NCBI GenBank assembly: GCA_937966095.1
Contig: CALCKF010000047.1
Coordinates: 1-9,899, forward strand
Direction of reading: 5' to 3'
Source: an uncultured Eubacterium sp.
GTDB taxonomy: Bacteria; Bacillota; Clostridia; Peptostreptococcales; Anaerovoracaceae
DNA: 9,899 nt
The notes below the pieces were generated by a model that had not been told where the DNA came from, did no database searches, and saw nothing but the letters and a program-made list of their open reading frames with translations. This document shows, one piece after another, positions 1 through 6,741 of the stretch (the first letter of the stretch is position 1; every line of letters begins with the position of its first letter). The position numbers were made by a program, and so were the translations under genes.

Positions 1-722
1 CGGTGCTCGAAGAGTCTGAAGGCGGACCGCAGGCAATAAAAGGTAAAATGTGCATAAACTGCATGCATTGCGGGGCTGCCTGCCCTACTGACGCTATAAC
101 GTATGAAGGAAAACCGACGATACTTGATGATGATATGCCTGTAGTGGGCGAGGATTTTGTGAAAGATCTGAAGAACCATATACTCATGAGAAGATCATAC
201 AGGCATTTCAGCGAAGAACAGGTGCCAAGGAGGATAATAGAAGAAGCGCTTACTCTTGCGGACTGGGCACCTAGTGCCAAGAATCAGCACCCGACAAAAT
301 GGATAATAGTGGAATCACAGGAAATAATGGATAGGATGATGGAGCTGATACTTGACTATGTTAAAAAAACCGGAGTATCTCCCGAAATAGCATCTGAAAT
401 GGAAGTCGGCAACAATGTGGTAATGGGCACCGCAACATCGCTGCTGCTGGCGTATGCCAGCGATAAGGCCATTTCTCCTGAAACAGATACGGCCATTGCA
501 ATGACTACAGCAGATCTGTATCTTCAGGCAAAGGGGGTAGGCACATGCTGGGCAGGATATCTTAAACGCATGTGCAATGCGATCCCTGAGATAAGAGCGC
601 TTTTATCGGGATTGCCGCCGGATCACAGCTTTTATGGCGCATTTATGCTGGGCTATCCGGAAGATGAAAATTATCTGCATATACCGCAGCGTTTCAAGAA
701 AGCAGATATAAAGTGGGTTTGA
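1..722 (+). CDS. Ferredoxin-nitroreductase fusion protein, 5' end outside the window
   Basis: Predicted FMN-dependent oxidoreductase with a built-in iron-sulfur electron-transfer domain, probably cytoplasmic; the natural substrate cannot be told. The visible N-terminus carries one complete 4Fe-4S motif (CINCMHCGAACP, C-x2-C-x2-C-x3-CP), followed from about residue 60 of the visible part by a nitroreductase fold: RRSYRHF, the FMN-contact region APSAKNQHP, GTCWAGYL, and a C-terminal LGYPEDENY...IPQRF. Family members of this architecture (about 260-280 aa) normally have two 4Fe-4S motifs. Only the second is visible, so the true start almost certainly lies left of position 1; the in-frame GTG at position 3 is probably internal. 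The stop codon (720-722) sits in the loop of a terminator, so this is the last gene of its transcript. Confidence 0.88.
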   Translation, partial: VLEESEGGPQAIKGKMCINCMHCGAACPTDAITYEGKPTILDDDMPVVGEDFVKDLKNHILMRRSYRHFSEEQVPRRIIEEALTLADWAPSAKNQHPTKWIIVESQEIMDRMMELILDYVKKTGVSPEIASEMEVGNNVVMGTATSLLLAYASDKAISPETDTAIAMTTADLYLQAKGVGTCWAGYLKRMCNAIPEIRALLSGLPPDHSFYGAFMLGYPEDENYLHIPQRFKKADIKWV

Positions 723-735
723 GCCCACTTTTTTT
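711..735 (+). terminator. Intrinsic terminator of the nitroreductase gene
   Basis: A 7-bp perfect stem (AAGTGGG at 711-717, CCCACTT at 724-730) with a 6-base loop is followed by an uninterrupted T run to 735. The stop codon (720-722) lies in the loop, so the left arm is coding sequence for the last residues. Confidence 0.85.
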
Positions 736-744
736 ATTGTAATA

Positions 745-772
745 TTGACAAAATGTAAATATTGTATATAAT
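745..772 (+). promoter_or_regulatory. Sigma-A promoter of the GntR/ABC operon
   Basis: Consensus -35 TTGACA (745-750) and consensus -10 TATAAT (767-772) are separated by 16 bp, about 30 bases upstream of the regulator start. Both hexamers are perfect, so the promoter should be strong unless repressed. The -10 lies inside the inverted repeat 761-785. Confidence 0.8.
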
Positions 773-785
773 TAATATATACAAT
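761..785. promoter_or_regulatory. Probable operator of the GntR-type regulator
   Basis: A perfect 10-bp inverted repeat (ATTGTATATA at 761-770, TATATACAAT at 776-785) with a 5-bp centre covers the -10 hexamer and the expected transcription start. It contains outer GTA/TAC half-sites, the kind of GT...AC palindrome known for GntR-family dimers. The position implies that the regulator encoded immediately downstream blocks its own operon. Binding is inferred from location and symmetry. Confidence 0.7.
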
Positions 786-804
786 ATAAGACGGAGGAAT
801 CCAG

Positions 805-1188
805 TTGAATATCATAATCAGCAATTCGGGAGATACACCGATATATGAACAGATAAGCAGCCAGATAAAAGAAAAGATAATGACAGGCAGACTGAAGCCA
901 GGGGATGCTCTTCCATCTATGAGACTGCTTGCCAAAGAATTGAGAATAAGTGTCATAACTACAAAGCGTGCATATGAAGAACTGGAAAGGGACGGATTCA
1001 TAGTTACTATGACAGGACGCGGGAGCTTTGTATCGGAAAACAATGCGGAAAAGGTAAGGAATGAATATCTGAAACGCATAAAAGGGTATATTGAAGAGGC
1101 TGTACGTCTGTCATCGATATGTGGGATCTCGGAAGAAGATCTCAGTAAGATGATATCGTTGATATGGGAGGAAAATAAATATGAATAA
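805..1188 (+). CDS. GntR-family (YtrA subfamily) transcriptional regulator
   Basis: Small DNA-binding repressor of 127 aa. Residues about 9-78 form the GntR winged helix: PIYEQISSQIKEKI, then GRLKPGDALPSMRLLAKEL, the recognition-helix region ISVITTKRAYEELERDGFI, and the wing TGRGSFV. Only about 50 residues follow, too few for the usual FadR or UTRA ligand domain; this short helical tail is typical of the YtrA subfamily, which regulates adjacent ABC transporter genes. The start is TTG at 805, chosen for GGAGGA at 793-798 with 6-base spacing. The 3' end overlaps the ABC ATPase start by 8 bases, indicating translational coupling. Autoregulation is suggested by the palindrome at 761-785. The effector is unknown. 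Confidence 0.9.
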   Translation: MNIIISNSGDTPIYEQISSQIKEKIMTGRLKPGDALPSMRLLAKELRISVITTKRAYEELERDGFIVTMTGRGSFVSENNAEKVRNEYLKRIKGYIEEAVRLSSICGISEEDLSKMISLIWEENKYE

Positions 1189-2023
1189 TGCCATTGATAT
1201 ACAGGGGCTTTGTAAAAAATATAGCGGTTTTGAACTTGAGAACATAGATATAACATTACCCTCCGGATATATAATGGGATTTATAGGGGAAAACGGAGCT
1301 GGTAAAACTACGACTATCAAAGCCCTCATAGGGCTTATAAAAGCTGACAGTGGAATTATGCGGATATTTGGGGAGAATGTTTCATGTGCTAAAATGAGAT
1401 ACAGGGAACATATAGGTGTGGTGATGGACAGGTTTGGGTTTCCCGGTGAAGCAAGCATATCAGATATAGATCGCATAATGAGGAATATATATGATACATG
1501 GGACAGCAGACGTTTTTTTGATTATATAAAACAATTTGAACTTACTGACGGTAAAAAAGTTAAAACGTTTTCAAAAGGGATGCAGATGAAGCTTTCGATA
1601 GCGGTAGCCATGTCACATGACAGCCGTCTGCTGATAATGGATGAAGCCACATCGGGACTTGATCCGATAGCCCGAGACCAGCTTCTGGATATACTAAGAG
1701 ATTTCATACAGGATGAGGAGCACAGCGTCTTTATTTCATCTCATATACTAAGCGACCTTGAAAAGATCTGTGATTATATAACCTTTATACATGAGGGGAA
1801 AATAGTGTTCAGCAGGGAAAAGGACGTGCTTGAGGACAGCTATGGCATAGTCAGGTGTTCCCGTGAAAATATAGAAAGTATAGACAGTTCTGCCATAATT
1901 GCAGCAAGAACTACGGATCTTGGCGCTGAACTCCTCGTTGAAAGGCAGAAAGTGAATCCCGGCCTTATAACAGACAAGGCGTCTATCGAGGATATAATGG
2001 TAATGATGATAAAGGAGAAATGA
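1181..2023 (+). CDS. ABC transporter ATP-binding protein
   Basis: ATPase subunit of an ABC-2 type exporter, working with the permease encoded next. Visible motifs: Walker A GENGAGKTT at residues 36-44, signature FSKGM at 130-134 (in place of LSGGQ), Walker B LLIMDE at 150-155, D-loop SGLD at 158-161, and H-loop histidine 188 in FISSHIL. Around residues 78-88 (IGVVMDRFGFP) the usual Q-loop glutamine appears to be replaced by aspartate, as I recall for other ATPases of GntR/ABC-2 cassettes. After about residue 215 comes a C-terminal extension of some 65 residues. Length (280 aa) is normal. The ATG at 1181 has GGGAGG at 1166-1171, inside the end of the regulator gene. It overlaps the permease gene by four bases (ATGA). 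Substrate is not inferable; antibiotics, bacteriocins and peptides are typical for the group. Confidence 0.92.
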   Translation: MNNAIDIQGLCKKYSGFELENIDITLPSGYIMGFIGENGAGKTTTIKALIGLIKADSGIMRIFGENVSCAKMRYREHIGVVMDRFGFPGEASISDIDRIMRNIYDTWDSRRFFDYIKQFELTDGKKVKTFSKGMQMKLSIAVAMSHDSRLLIMDEATSGLDPIARDQLLDILRDFIQDEEHSVFISSHILSDLEKICDYITFIHEGKIVFSREKDVLEDSYGIVRCSRENIESIDSSAIIAARTTDLGAELLVERQKVNPGLITDKASIEDIMVMMIKEK

Positions 2024-2025
2024 TG

Positions 2026-2646
2026 ATGAAGGGCTTGATCATAAAAGATTTTATTTATATACGGCAGCAGTTAAAAGTATATATAATTATAATGATATTA
2101 TGGTTCGTTATAGGATTTATGAGCAGCGGCCCTGAATTTTTCTGCGGGATCATGCTGATGTTTGTAACGATGATACCGATGACGGCTATAGCATATGATG
2201 ACAGCAGTGGCTGGGATTGCTTTGTGCTTACGGCTCCGGTTTCCAGAAAACAGATGGTTCTATCAAGATATATTTTGATGGTTATCATTCTGATTATATC
2301 TGCGGTATTAGCATTTACAGGAGGCATTGTTATAGGAGGTGAAGCTGTGGAATGCGTATTTTATACGGTAATGATGTCGGCCATAGGGTTGATGCTGTCT
2401 TCTGTGATGATCCCTATAGCTTTTAGATTTGGAGTAGAAAAGGGAAGGTTCGTTTTTCTGACCGTTATTGCAGCTGTTGTTGCGGCAGCAGGAGCTGCGG
2501 GATCAGGATTTGGCGAGAGGTTCGATATAAGGAACATATATCTGAATCAGTGGACGGCAGCCGTGATCATGCTGGCAGCTGCAGCATTGTTCAGTATCAT
2601 ATCACTTAAGATATCAGAAATGATATACGATAAAAAAGAGTTTTAA
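2026..2646 (+). CDS. ABC-2 type transporter permease
   Basis: Membrane subunit paired with the preceding ATPase. The roughly 206-residue protein shows about six hydrophobic segments, approximately at residues 15-35, 38-57, 83-103, 112-131, 142-159 and 176-196, and the short cytoplasmic start MKGLIIKDF typical of the ABC-2 permeases found beside YtrA-type regulators. Three consecutive ATGs are available (2020, 2023, 2026). The first makes an ATGA overlap with the ATPase stop, but the ribosome binding site AAAGGAG (2011-2017) is only 2 bases from it and 8 bases from the ATG at 2026, which I therefore prefer. It is the last certain gene of the operon; no terminator hairpin is obvious after it. 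The transported molecule is unknown. Confidence 0.85.
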   Translation: MKGLIIKDFIYIRQQLKVYIIIMILWFVIGFMSSGPEFFCGIMLMFVTMIPMTAIAYDDSSGWDCFVLTAPVSRKQMVLSRYILMVIILIISAVLAFTGGIVIGGEAVECVFYTVMMSAIGLMLSSVMIPIAFRFGVEKGRFVFLTVIAAVVAAAGAAGSGFGERFDIRNIYLNQWTAAVIMLAAAALFSIISLKISEMIYDKKEF

Positions 2647-2711
2647 TGGACGATTTTAGTAAAATAAGAGATGGACTTTCTGTGATGCAGGATGTTATAA
2701 TACAGTTATAA
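2646..2711 (+). CDS. Possible 21-residue amphipathic peptide ORF
   Basis: An ATG at 2646 overlaps the permease stop by one base (TAATG), a common arrangement for translational coupling, and opens a 21-codon frame ending with TAA at 2709-2711. The peptide begins MDDFSKIRDG and ends DVIIQL. Hydrophobic residues fall at 4, 7, 11, 14, 18 and 21, a regular 3-4 spacing that would form one face of an amphipathic helix or short coiled coil. The upstream Shine-Dalgarno is weak (AAGAG ending at 2640). The candidate ferritin promoter -10 (2696-2701) lies inside it, which argues against a strictly coding role. It may be a real micro-protein, a remnant of a longer gene, or chance. Confidence 0.25.
   Translation: MDDFSKIRDGLSVMQDVIIQL
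2672..2701 (+). promoter_or_regulatory. Candidate ferritin promoter
   Basis: A perfect TATAAT (2696-2701) lies 18 bp after TGGACT (2672-2677, four of six matches to TTGACA). It would give a leader of about 40 bases. I see no recognisable Fur box around it. Confidence 0.45.
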
Positions 2712-2749
2712 AGCATATATAATAAAAATAAAAGCAAGGAGGTATTGCA

Positions 2750-3262
2750 ATGTTATCTAAGAAAACCGTTGAATTATTGAACGATCAGGTAAATAAGGAG
2801 TTCTACTCGGCATATCTGTATCTGGACATGGCTAATTATTATAAGTCTGAGGGACTGAACGGATTTTATAACTGGTATAAGATACAGGCTCAGGAAGAAA
2901 GAGATCACGCTCTGCTGTTTATGGATTATCTGCAGCAGAACGGAGAACCAGTAGTTCTTGAGGCTATTGCAAAACCTGACATTAAATTTGAAAAGTTCAT
3001 AGATCCTCTTGAGGAAGGGCTGAAACATGAAAAATATGTTACAGGTTTGATACATAATATATATGCTCAGGCATATGAGGAAAAGGATTTTCGTACTATG
3101 CAGTTTCTAGACTGGTTTGTAAAGGAACAGGCTGAGGAAGAGGATACTGCTGATGATATGGTGAAAAAATTTCAGCTTTTCGGAAGTGATAGCAAGGGAC
3201 TTTACATGCTTGACAGTGAAATGGCATCAAGAGTGTACAATGCACCTTCATTAACGTTGTGA
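2750..3262 (+). CDS. ftnA: Non-heme ferritin
   Basis: Cytoplasmic iron-storage protein: 24 subunits form a shell that oxidises Fe(II) and stores it as a ferric mineral. The 170 aa follow bacterial ferritin closely. The di-iron ferroxidase residues are all present, at E17, Y24, E50, H53, E94 and Q127, with third-site ligands E49, E126 and E130, the same numbering as E. coli FtnA. There is no candidate heme-binding methionine to suggest a bacterioferritin, and the C-terminus (KGLYMLDSEMASR) is ferritin-like. AAGGAGG (2736-2742) lies 7 bases from the ATG. The gene probably has its own promoter and ends in a strong terminator, so it is likely monocistronic. In an anaerobe it would also serve protection against oxygen or peroxide (inference). 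Confidence 0.96.
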   Translation: MLSKKTVELLNDQVNKEFYSAYLYLDMANYYKSEGLNGFYNWYKIQAQEERDHALLFMDYLQQNGEPVVLEAIAKPDIKFEKFIDPLEEGLKHEKYVTGLIHNIYAQAYEEKDFRTMQFLDWFVKEQAEEEDTADDMVKKFQLFGSDSKGLYMLDSEMASRVYNAPSLTL

Positions 3263-3282
3263 TGAGCAGTAATGTATTTGAT

Positions 3283-3322
3283 AAAAGAAAAAGCACTGCG
3301 AACAGCAGTGCCTTTTCTTTTT
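3283..3322. terminator. Bidirectional terminator between ferritin and hydantoinase genes
   Basis: A 17-bp stem with one mismatch (3283-3299 paired with 3305-3321, core GCACTGC/GCAGTGC) has a 5-base loop. The A-rich left arm and T-rich right arm give a U-rich tail on either strand, so it can stop both the rightward ferritin transcript and the leftward hydantoinase transcript, whose stop codons lie about 20 bases to either side. Confidence 0.88.
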
Positions 3323-3343
3323 GAACTTTTAACTGACTTCATT

Positions 3344-4771
3344 TTAGAATTCAGGTGATTTAAATTTAACTTTGCGGCATTTAACGAACTGTCCGTCTCC
3401 ACTTTCTCCGACATAGTCTTTACCGTCAAATACCAGCTTACCTCTTGAATAAGTTGCAACAGGATAACCTTTGAACTTGGATTCTTCCCAGATAGTATGG
3501 TCAAGAGCACCATGCTGGTTTTCGGCATTCTTAACAACGAATTCTTTCTTAGGATCATAGATAACGATATCGGCATCAAGACCAACCTCGATAGCACCCT
3601 TGCAGTAGTCAATGCCGAAGAGTCTGGCTGGATTGGTTGCAGATATCGCAACAGCCTTTTCGAAAGAGATTCTTCCCTTGTTGGCTTCTGAAAGAATGTA
3701 AGGATACATGTTTTCGATACCGGCACATCCGTTAGGAATAGTTGTGAAGTCTCCAGGGGTACCGTCTTTCTTTGTGATTCCCCAGTCTTTTTCCGACTTC
3801 AGGAACGGGCAGTGGTCTGTAGCAAGTGTTGATACAGTACCATTCTTGATTCCATTCCACAGAGCATCCATAGATTCTTTTCCCTTCATAGGAGGTGAGC
3901 ATACGAAGTCTCGAGCTCTAAGTCCCAGTTCAGGTATGCCGTTCTTGTAAACTTCTTTTGTGAATGCCAGATACTGAGGACAAGTTTCTGCGAAGATAGG
4001 GTATCCTTCTTCTCTTGCCTGAGCAACAGCGTCTACGCCCTGCTTGTTGTCAAGGTGAACGATGTAGAGAGAAGTGCCGGCCATTTTTGCAAGGTTGATA
4101 GCCCTTACATCAGCTTCTCCGGCAACAGCTTCATTCTTTGACATATAGTGATACCAGGCATCGGTTTTTCCTTCTGCCAGATATTGTTTGATGAGGCAGT
4201 TGTTTACGTCTCTGTTTTCAGCATGAACACCTACCAGAGCACCGATTTTAGCGGCATGCTGTAAAGTTTCGAAGAATTGTCCATCGTCTACACCAAAGTC
4301 ATAAACCATGAATACTTTGAAGGAAGTAACACCTCTCTTAACGCATTCATCCATTGAGGCGAGCATTTCAGGAGTTGTAACATCGCCTACACCGATATGG
4401 TATGAATAGTCGACTGCAGGTCCGTCAGCCTTACAAATTGCATCTCTTCTTTCAAGAGCTGCATCCATTGTTTCTCCTACACCCTGAAGAACGAAGTCAA
4501 ATACTGTAGTTGTACCACCGCATGCAGCTGCTCTTGTTCCTGTAAAATAGTCATCTGTAGCAATAGTTCCGCCAAAAGGCATTGCAAGATGAGTATGACC
4601 GTCGATAGCGCCAGGAAGTACTAATTTACCTTTGGCATCAACGACTTCTGTCTTCTTTTCAGGCTTGAGGTTAGCACCTATAGCAGTGATTTTACCGTTT
4701 TTAACTGCAACGTCAGCTTTAAAACTGGAAGTGGCAGTTACGACTGTGCCGCCTTTGATTAATAAATCCAT
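3344..4771 (-). CDS. hydA: Dihydropyrimidinase / D-hydantoinase
   Basis: Cyclic-amidase of the amidohydrolase superfamily. It opens the ring of dihydrouracil/dihydrothymine or 5-substituted hydantoins to N-carbamoyl amino acids. The 475-aa length is normal. The binuclear metal site is complete: H59 and H61 (GHTH), carboxylated lysine K152 (TSFKVFM), H183 (HAEN), H239 (IVHL) and D319 (ATDHCPF); Y157 matches the conserved transition-state tyrosine. SPPMKG and IPNGCAGIE match substrate-amide positions of the family. HLDNK replaces the more usual HVSTK after H239. AAGGAGG (4781-4787) lies 9 bases upstream of the ATG. It is second in a leftward operon behind an NCS1 transporter, which supplies a nucleobase or hydantoin-like substrate. 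Allantoinase activity is less likely, given the hydantoinase-type K152/Y157 context. No N-carbamoyl amidohydrolase is in the window. Confidence 0.93.
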   Translation of the reverse strand: MDLLIKGGTVVTATSSFKADVAVKNGKITAIGANLKPEKKTEVVDAKGKLVLPGAIDGHTHLAMPFGGTIATDDYFTGTRAAACGGTTTVFDFVLQGVGETMDAALERRDAICKADGPAVDYSYHIGVGDVTTPEMLASMDECVKRGVTSFKVFMVYDFGVDDGQFFETLQHAAKIGALVGVHAENRDVNNCLIKQYLAEGKTDAWYHYMSKNEAVAGEADVRAINLAKMAGTSLYIVHLDNKQGVDAVAQAREEGYPIFAETCPQYLAFTKEVYKNGIPELGLRARDFVCSPPMKGKESMDALWNGIKNGTVSTLATDHCPFLKSEKDWGITKKDGTPGDFTTIPNGCAGIENMYPYILSEANKGRISFEKAVAISATNPARLFGIDYCKGAIEVGLDADIVIYDPKKEFVVKNAENQHGALDHTIWEESKFKGYPVATYSRGKLVFDGKDYVGESGDGQFVKCRKVKFKSPEF

Positions 4772-4808
4772 AACTTTTGTCCTCCTTTTTAGAAAAGTGG
4801 TAAAAGTA

Positions 4809-4833
4809 GAAGCCTTTGTTTCTCAAAGGCTTC
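4809..4833 (-). terminator. Intercistronic hairpin between transporter and hydantoinase genes
   Basis: A perfect 10-bp stem (4809-4818 with 4824-4833, GAAGCCTTTG/CAAAGGCTTC) has a 5-base loop and lies in the 105-bp gap. On the transcribed minus strand it is followed only by interrupted Ts (TACTTTTACCAC), so termination should be partial. It could lower hydantoinase expression relative to the transporter, or protect the 3' end of the upstream message. It lies just before the hydantoinase ribosome binding site. Confidence 0.55.
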
Positions 4834-4876
4834 CACAGTTTTATATAAAGTTTGTAAATACTTTATTAATGCTTTA

Positions 4877-6484
4877 TTATGCTCTCTGAGTGAAGTTTTC
4901 GTGTTCTTCTTCAGTTACATATGAATTTCCGGCCAGGCTGGTCTTCATAAGGAGCAGATATACTACGAATCCTATAACGAATGACCATATATAGTTGATG
5001 GAATTGATAAATGTCCAGAAGCTTCCCTGAACTCCGAAGTAAGTGAAGAACGGGAATACGAATGCGAGTACCCATGCAATTATAGCTGCCCAGTTGATAC
5101 CGTTTGTGTAGTTGTATCTTCCGTCTTTTCCGAGGAACAGAGCCATGATATCAACTCTTCTGTGCTTGCAGATAAAGTAGTCTGCCATGAGTATAGCCGC
5201 CAGAGGAGCAAGTATAGTACCGTAAGCGTTCATCCAAGTGAAGAATGCGCCGCCGGAACCGTATATCCACCATGCCTGCAGGATGAAGAAGGCAATAAAT
5301 ACTGCGATAAGTACACCTTTTTTGTAGGAGATCTTCTTAGGTGACAGATTTGAGAATCCGTTTGCCGGAGCAACTACGTTTGCAGCTACGCATGTAGTTA
5401 TGGTAGCCATTATTACACCGATAGCAGCGATGAATACGATTATTTTGCTTTCGATGTTATAAAGAACTGTTACAACATCGAACGGGTTGTAATATCCAGC
5501 ATGACCTTCTGTCAGTCCGTTTGCGTTGTTGTAGAGCTGTGCTGACTGAGCATAAAGTGCACCTACGAATGCACAGAATGCCATAGGTACAGGCATTCCG
5601 TAGAGCTGTCCTCTGAACTGAGCTTTCTGAGATTTTGCATATCTTGAAAAGTCAGGAATGTTGAGAGCCATTGTAGCCCAGAATGCGATGTTACCCATAA
5701 GTCCGATAAGATATATAGTTGCAAAGTTAGGTCCTGATGCGGCAAGAAGTTCAGGATTGTTAGGCTGTCCCATAACCTCTCCAAATGTGTATCCTGCATC
5801 GTGTCCGATGTAGATGGACCAGAACATAAGAGCGATCATCAGAGCGATGAGGATAGGTCCGCCTATATTCTGTACCCATTTGATCCTGTCAACACCATTG
5901 TAAGCAACCCAGGCAACGAATATTATGAATACGACATATCCGATGAATGTTCCTGCTGAAGTTGTCTGCATACCACCCCATGAAGGAAGGTTGATAGTCC
6001 ATGAAGGATCAGAAAATTTAGGAGCAAAGCAGCCTATGATGGCAGCCACTGCACCGCCGCCTACCCATGCCTGTATAGCTGTCCAGCCGCAGGCTGTTAT
6101 AGCTCTTGATAAAGCAGGGATATGTGCGCCTATGTTTCCGAATGTCATTCTTGCGAAACCAGGAAACGGTATACCATATTTACAGCCGATCTGAGAGTTG
6201 AGCTGTATAGGTATAAGGATGATGATATTACCAAGTGCTACGTTAAGAACCGACAGCCATGGTGAAACCCCCTGGCTTACAAGGCCTGTAGCAAGTGATA
6301 AAGATGGCACACAGATTGACATTCCTACCCACAACATAGTAATGTTGTATGTAGTCCACGTCCTTTGTGAAACTGATGTTGGAGCGAGATCCTCATTATA
6401 ATATTTAGAGGATATCAGCTCTGCACGGGCCGCATCTGTAAGTTCGAACAGACCGCCCTTTTCAACTTGTGTGTACGTTGACAT
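4877..6484 (-). CDS. NCS1-family nucleobase/hydantoin/allantoin transporter
   Basis: Membrane symporter of the NCS1 (cytosine-purine permease) family with about 12 hydrophobic segments across 535 aa. Family features: N-terminal NEDLAP (residues 30-35), the TM1 region around 46-66, YGIPFPGFARMTFG (103-116), GWTAIQAW (133-140) and NIPDFSRYAK (275-284). W134 and Q138 have the W-x3-Q spacing of W117/Q121 in the structurally known hydantoin transporter Mhp1, and W269 just before NIPDF fits Mhp1 W220. This supports a flat heterocyclic substrate, but hydantoin, allantoin, uracil and dihydropyrimidine cannot be separated. I chose ATG 6484 because GGAGG (6491-6495) lies 6 bases away; the in-frame ATG at 6502 would place that site inside the gene. 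It is first gene of an operon with the hydantoinase downstream. Confidence 0.93.
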   Translation of the reverse strand: MSTYTQVEKGGLFELTDAARAELISSKYYNEDLAPTSVSQRTWTTYNITMLWVGMSICVPSLSLATGLVSQGVSPWLSVLNVALGNIIILIPIQLNSQIGCKYGIPFPGFARMTFGNIGAHIPALSRAITACGWTAIQAWVGGGAVAAIIGCFAPKFSDPSWTINLPSWGGMQTTSAGTFIGYVVFIIFVAWVAYNGVDRIKWVQNIGGPILIALMIALMFWSIYIGHDAGYTFGEVMGQPNNPELLAASGPNFATIYLIGLMGNIAFWATMALNIPDFSRYAKSQKAQFRGQLYGMPVPMAFCAFVGALYAQSAQLYNNANGLTEGHAGYYNPFDVVTVLYNIESKIIVFIAAIGVIMATITTCVAANVVAPANGFSNLSPKKISYKKGVLIAVFIAFFILQAWWIYGSGGAFFTWMNAYGTILAPLAAILMADYFICKHRRVDIMALFLGKDGRYNYTNGINWAAIIAWVLAFVFPFFTYFGVQGSFWTFINSINYIWSFVIGFVVYLLLMKTSLAGNSYVTEEEHENFTQRA

Positions 6485-6520
6485 AAAACACCTCCATAAC
6501 ATTAAGTATTAGAATATAAA

Positions 6521-6537
6521 TCATTACACCGTAATCA
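6521..6537. promoter_or_regulatory. Candidate operator at the transporter promoter
   Basis: ATTAC-ACC-GTAAT (6523-6535), extendable to 17 bp with one mismatched pair, overlaps the candidate -10 and start site of the leftward operon. The position fits a repressor site. No cognate regulator gene is adjacent, so the assignment rests on symmetry and place alone. Confidence 0.35.
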
Positions 6538-6562
6538 TACCATAAACAGACAAAAATGTAAC
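6534..6562 (-). promoter_or_regulatory. Candidate promoter of the transporter/hydantoinase operon
   Basis: On the minus strand, GTTACA (6562-6557) is followed after 17 bp by TATGAT (6539-6534), with a TG one base before the -10, making an extended -10 element. Runs of A/T beyond 6565 could act as an UP element. The leader would be about 43 bases. Confidence 0.5.
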
Positions 6563-6651
6563 TAGTTTTTTTAGGTTTTTTAATATTATTTTCTGAAAAA
6601 TTAAAAAATGACTTATGTAAAAACATACTTGCTAAAGAAAACATTTTGCAG

Positions 6652-6679
6652 TTGAAAAACGTGTACAGAGATATATAAT
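6652..6679 (+). promoter_or_regulatory. Candidate promoter of the endonuclease III gene
   Basis: TTGAAA (6652-6657) and a perfect TATAAT (6674-6679) are 16 bp apart. The resulting leader is about 55 bases. The divergent transporter promoter lies about 90 bp to the left; between them is only AT-rich sequence. Confidence 0.55.
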
Positions 6680-6741
6680 ATTGGATATATCGGAATGGGA
6701 TCGGACACATTATATGGAACATACGGGATGAAGGAGGAGAC

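Noticed and set aside
3..5. GTG at position 3 as the true nitroreductase start
   Set aside because: Homologues carry another 4Fe-4S motif before the visible one, and there is no room in the window for a ribosome binding site. The frame is open to the left edge.
603..1256. 217-codon open frame on the minus strand
   Set aside because: It lies antisense to the end of the nitroreductase gene, the terminator, the consensus promoter and the GntR gene. Its translation is low-complexity Ser/Ile/Tyr with no recognisable domain.
3202..3726. 174-codon open frame on the minus strand
   Set aside because: It shifts frame within the hydantoinase gene and runs through the bidirectional terminator into ferritin antisense; no domain and no ribosome binding site.
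6485..6502. Longer transporter start at ATG 6502
   Set aside because: The strong GGAGG site at 6491-6495 would lie inside the coding sequence; ATG 6484 has ideal spacing.
6503..6741. Riboswitch or small RNA in the largest intergenic gap
   Set aside because: I see no conserved purine, PreQ1 or T-box core. The region is AT-rich, with only short repeats such as TATGT-AAAA-ACATA (6614-6627), and is accounted for by two divergent promoters.
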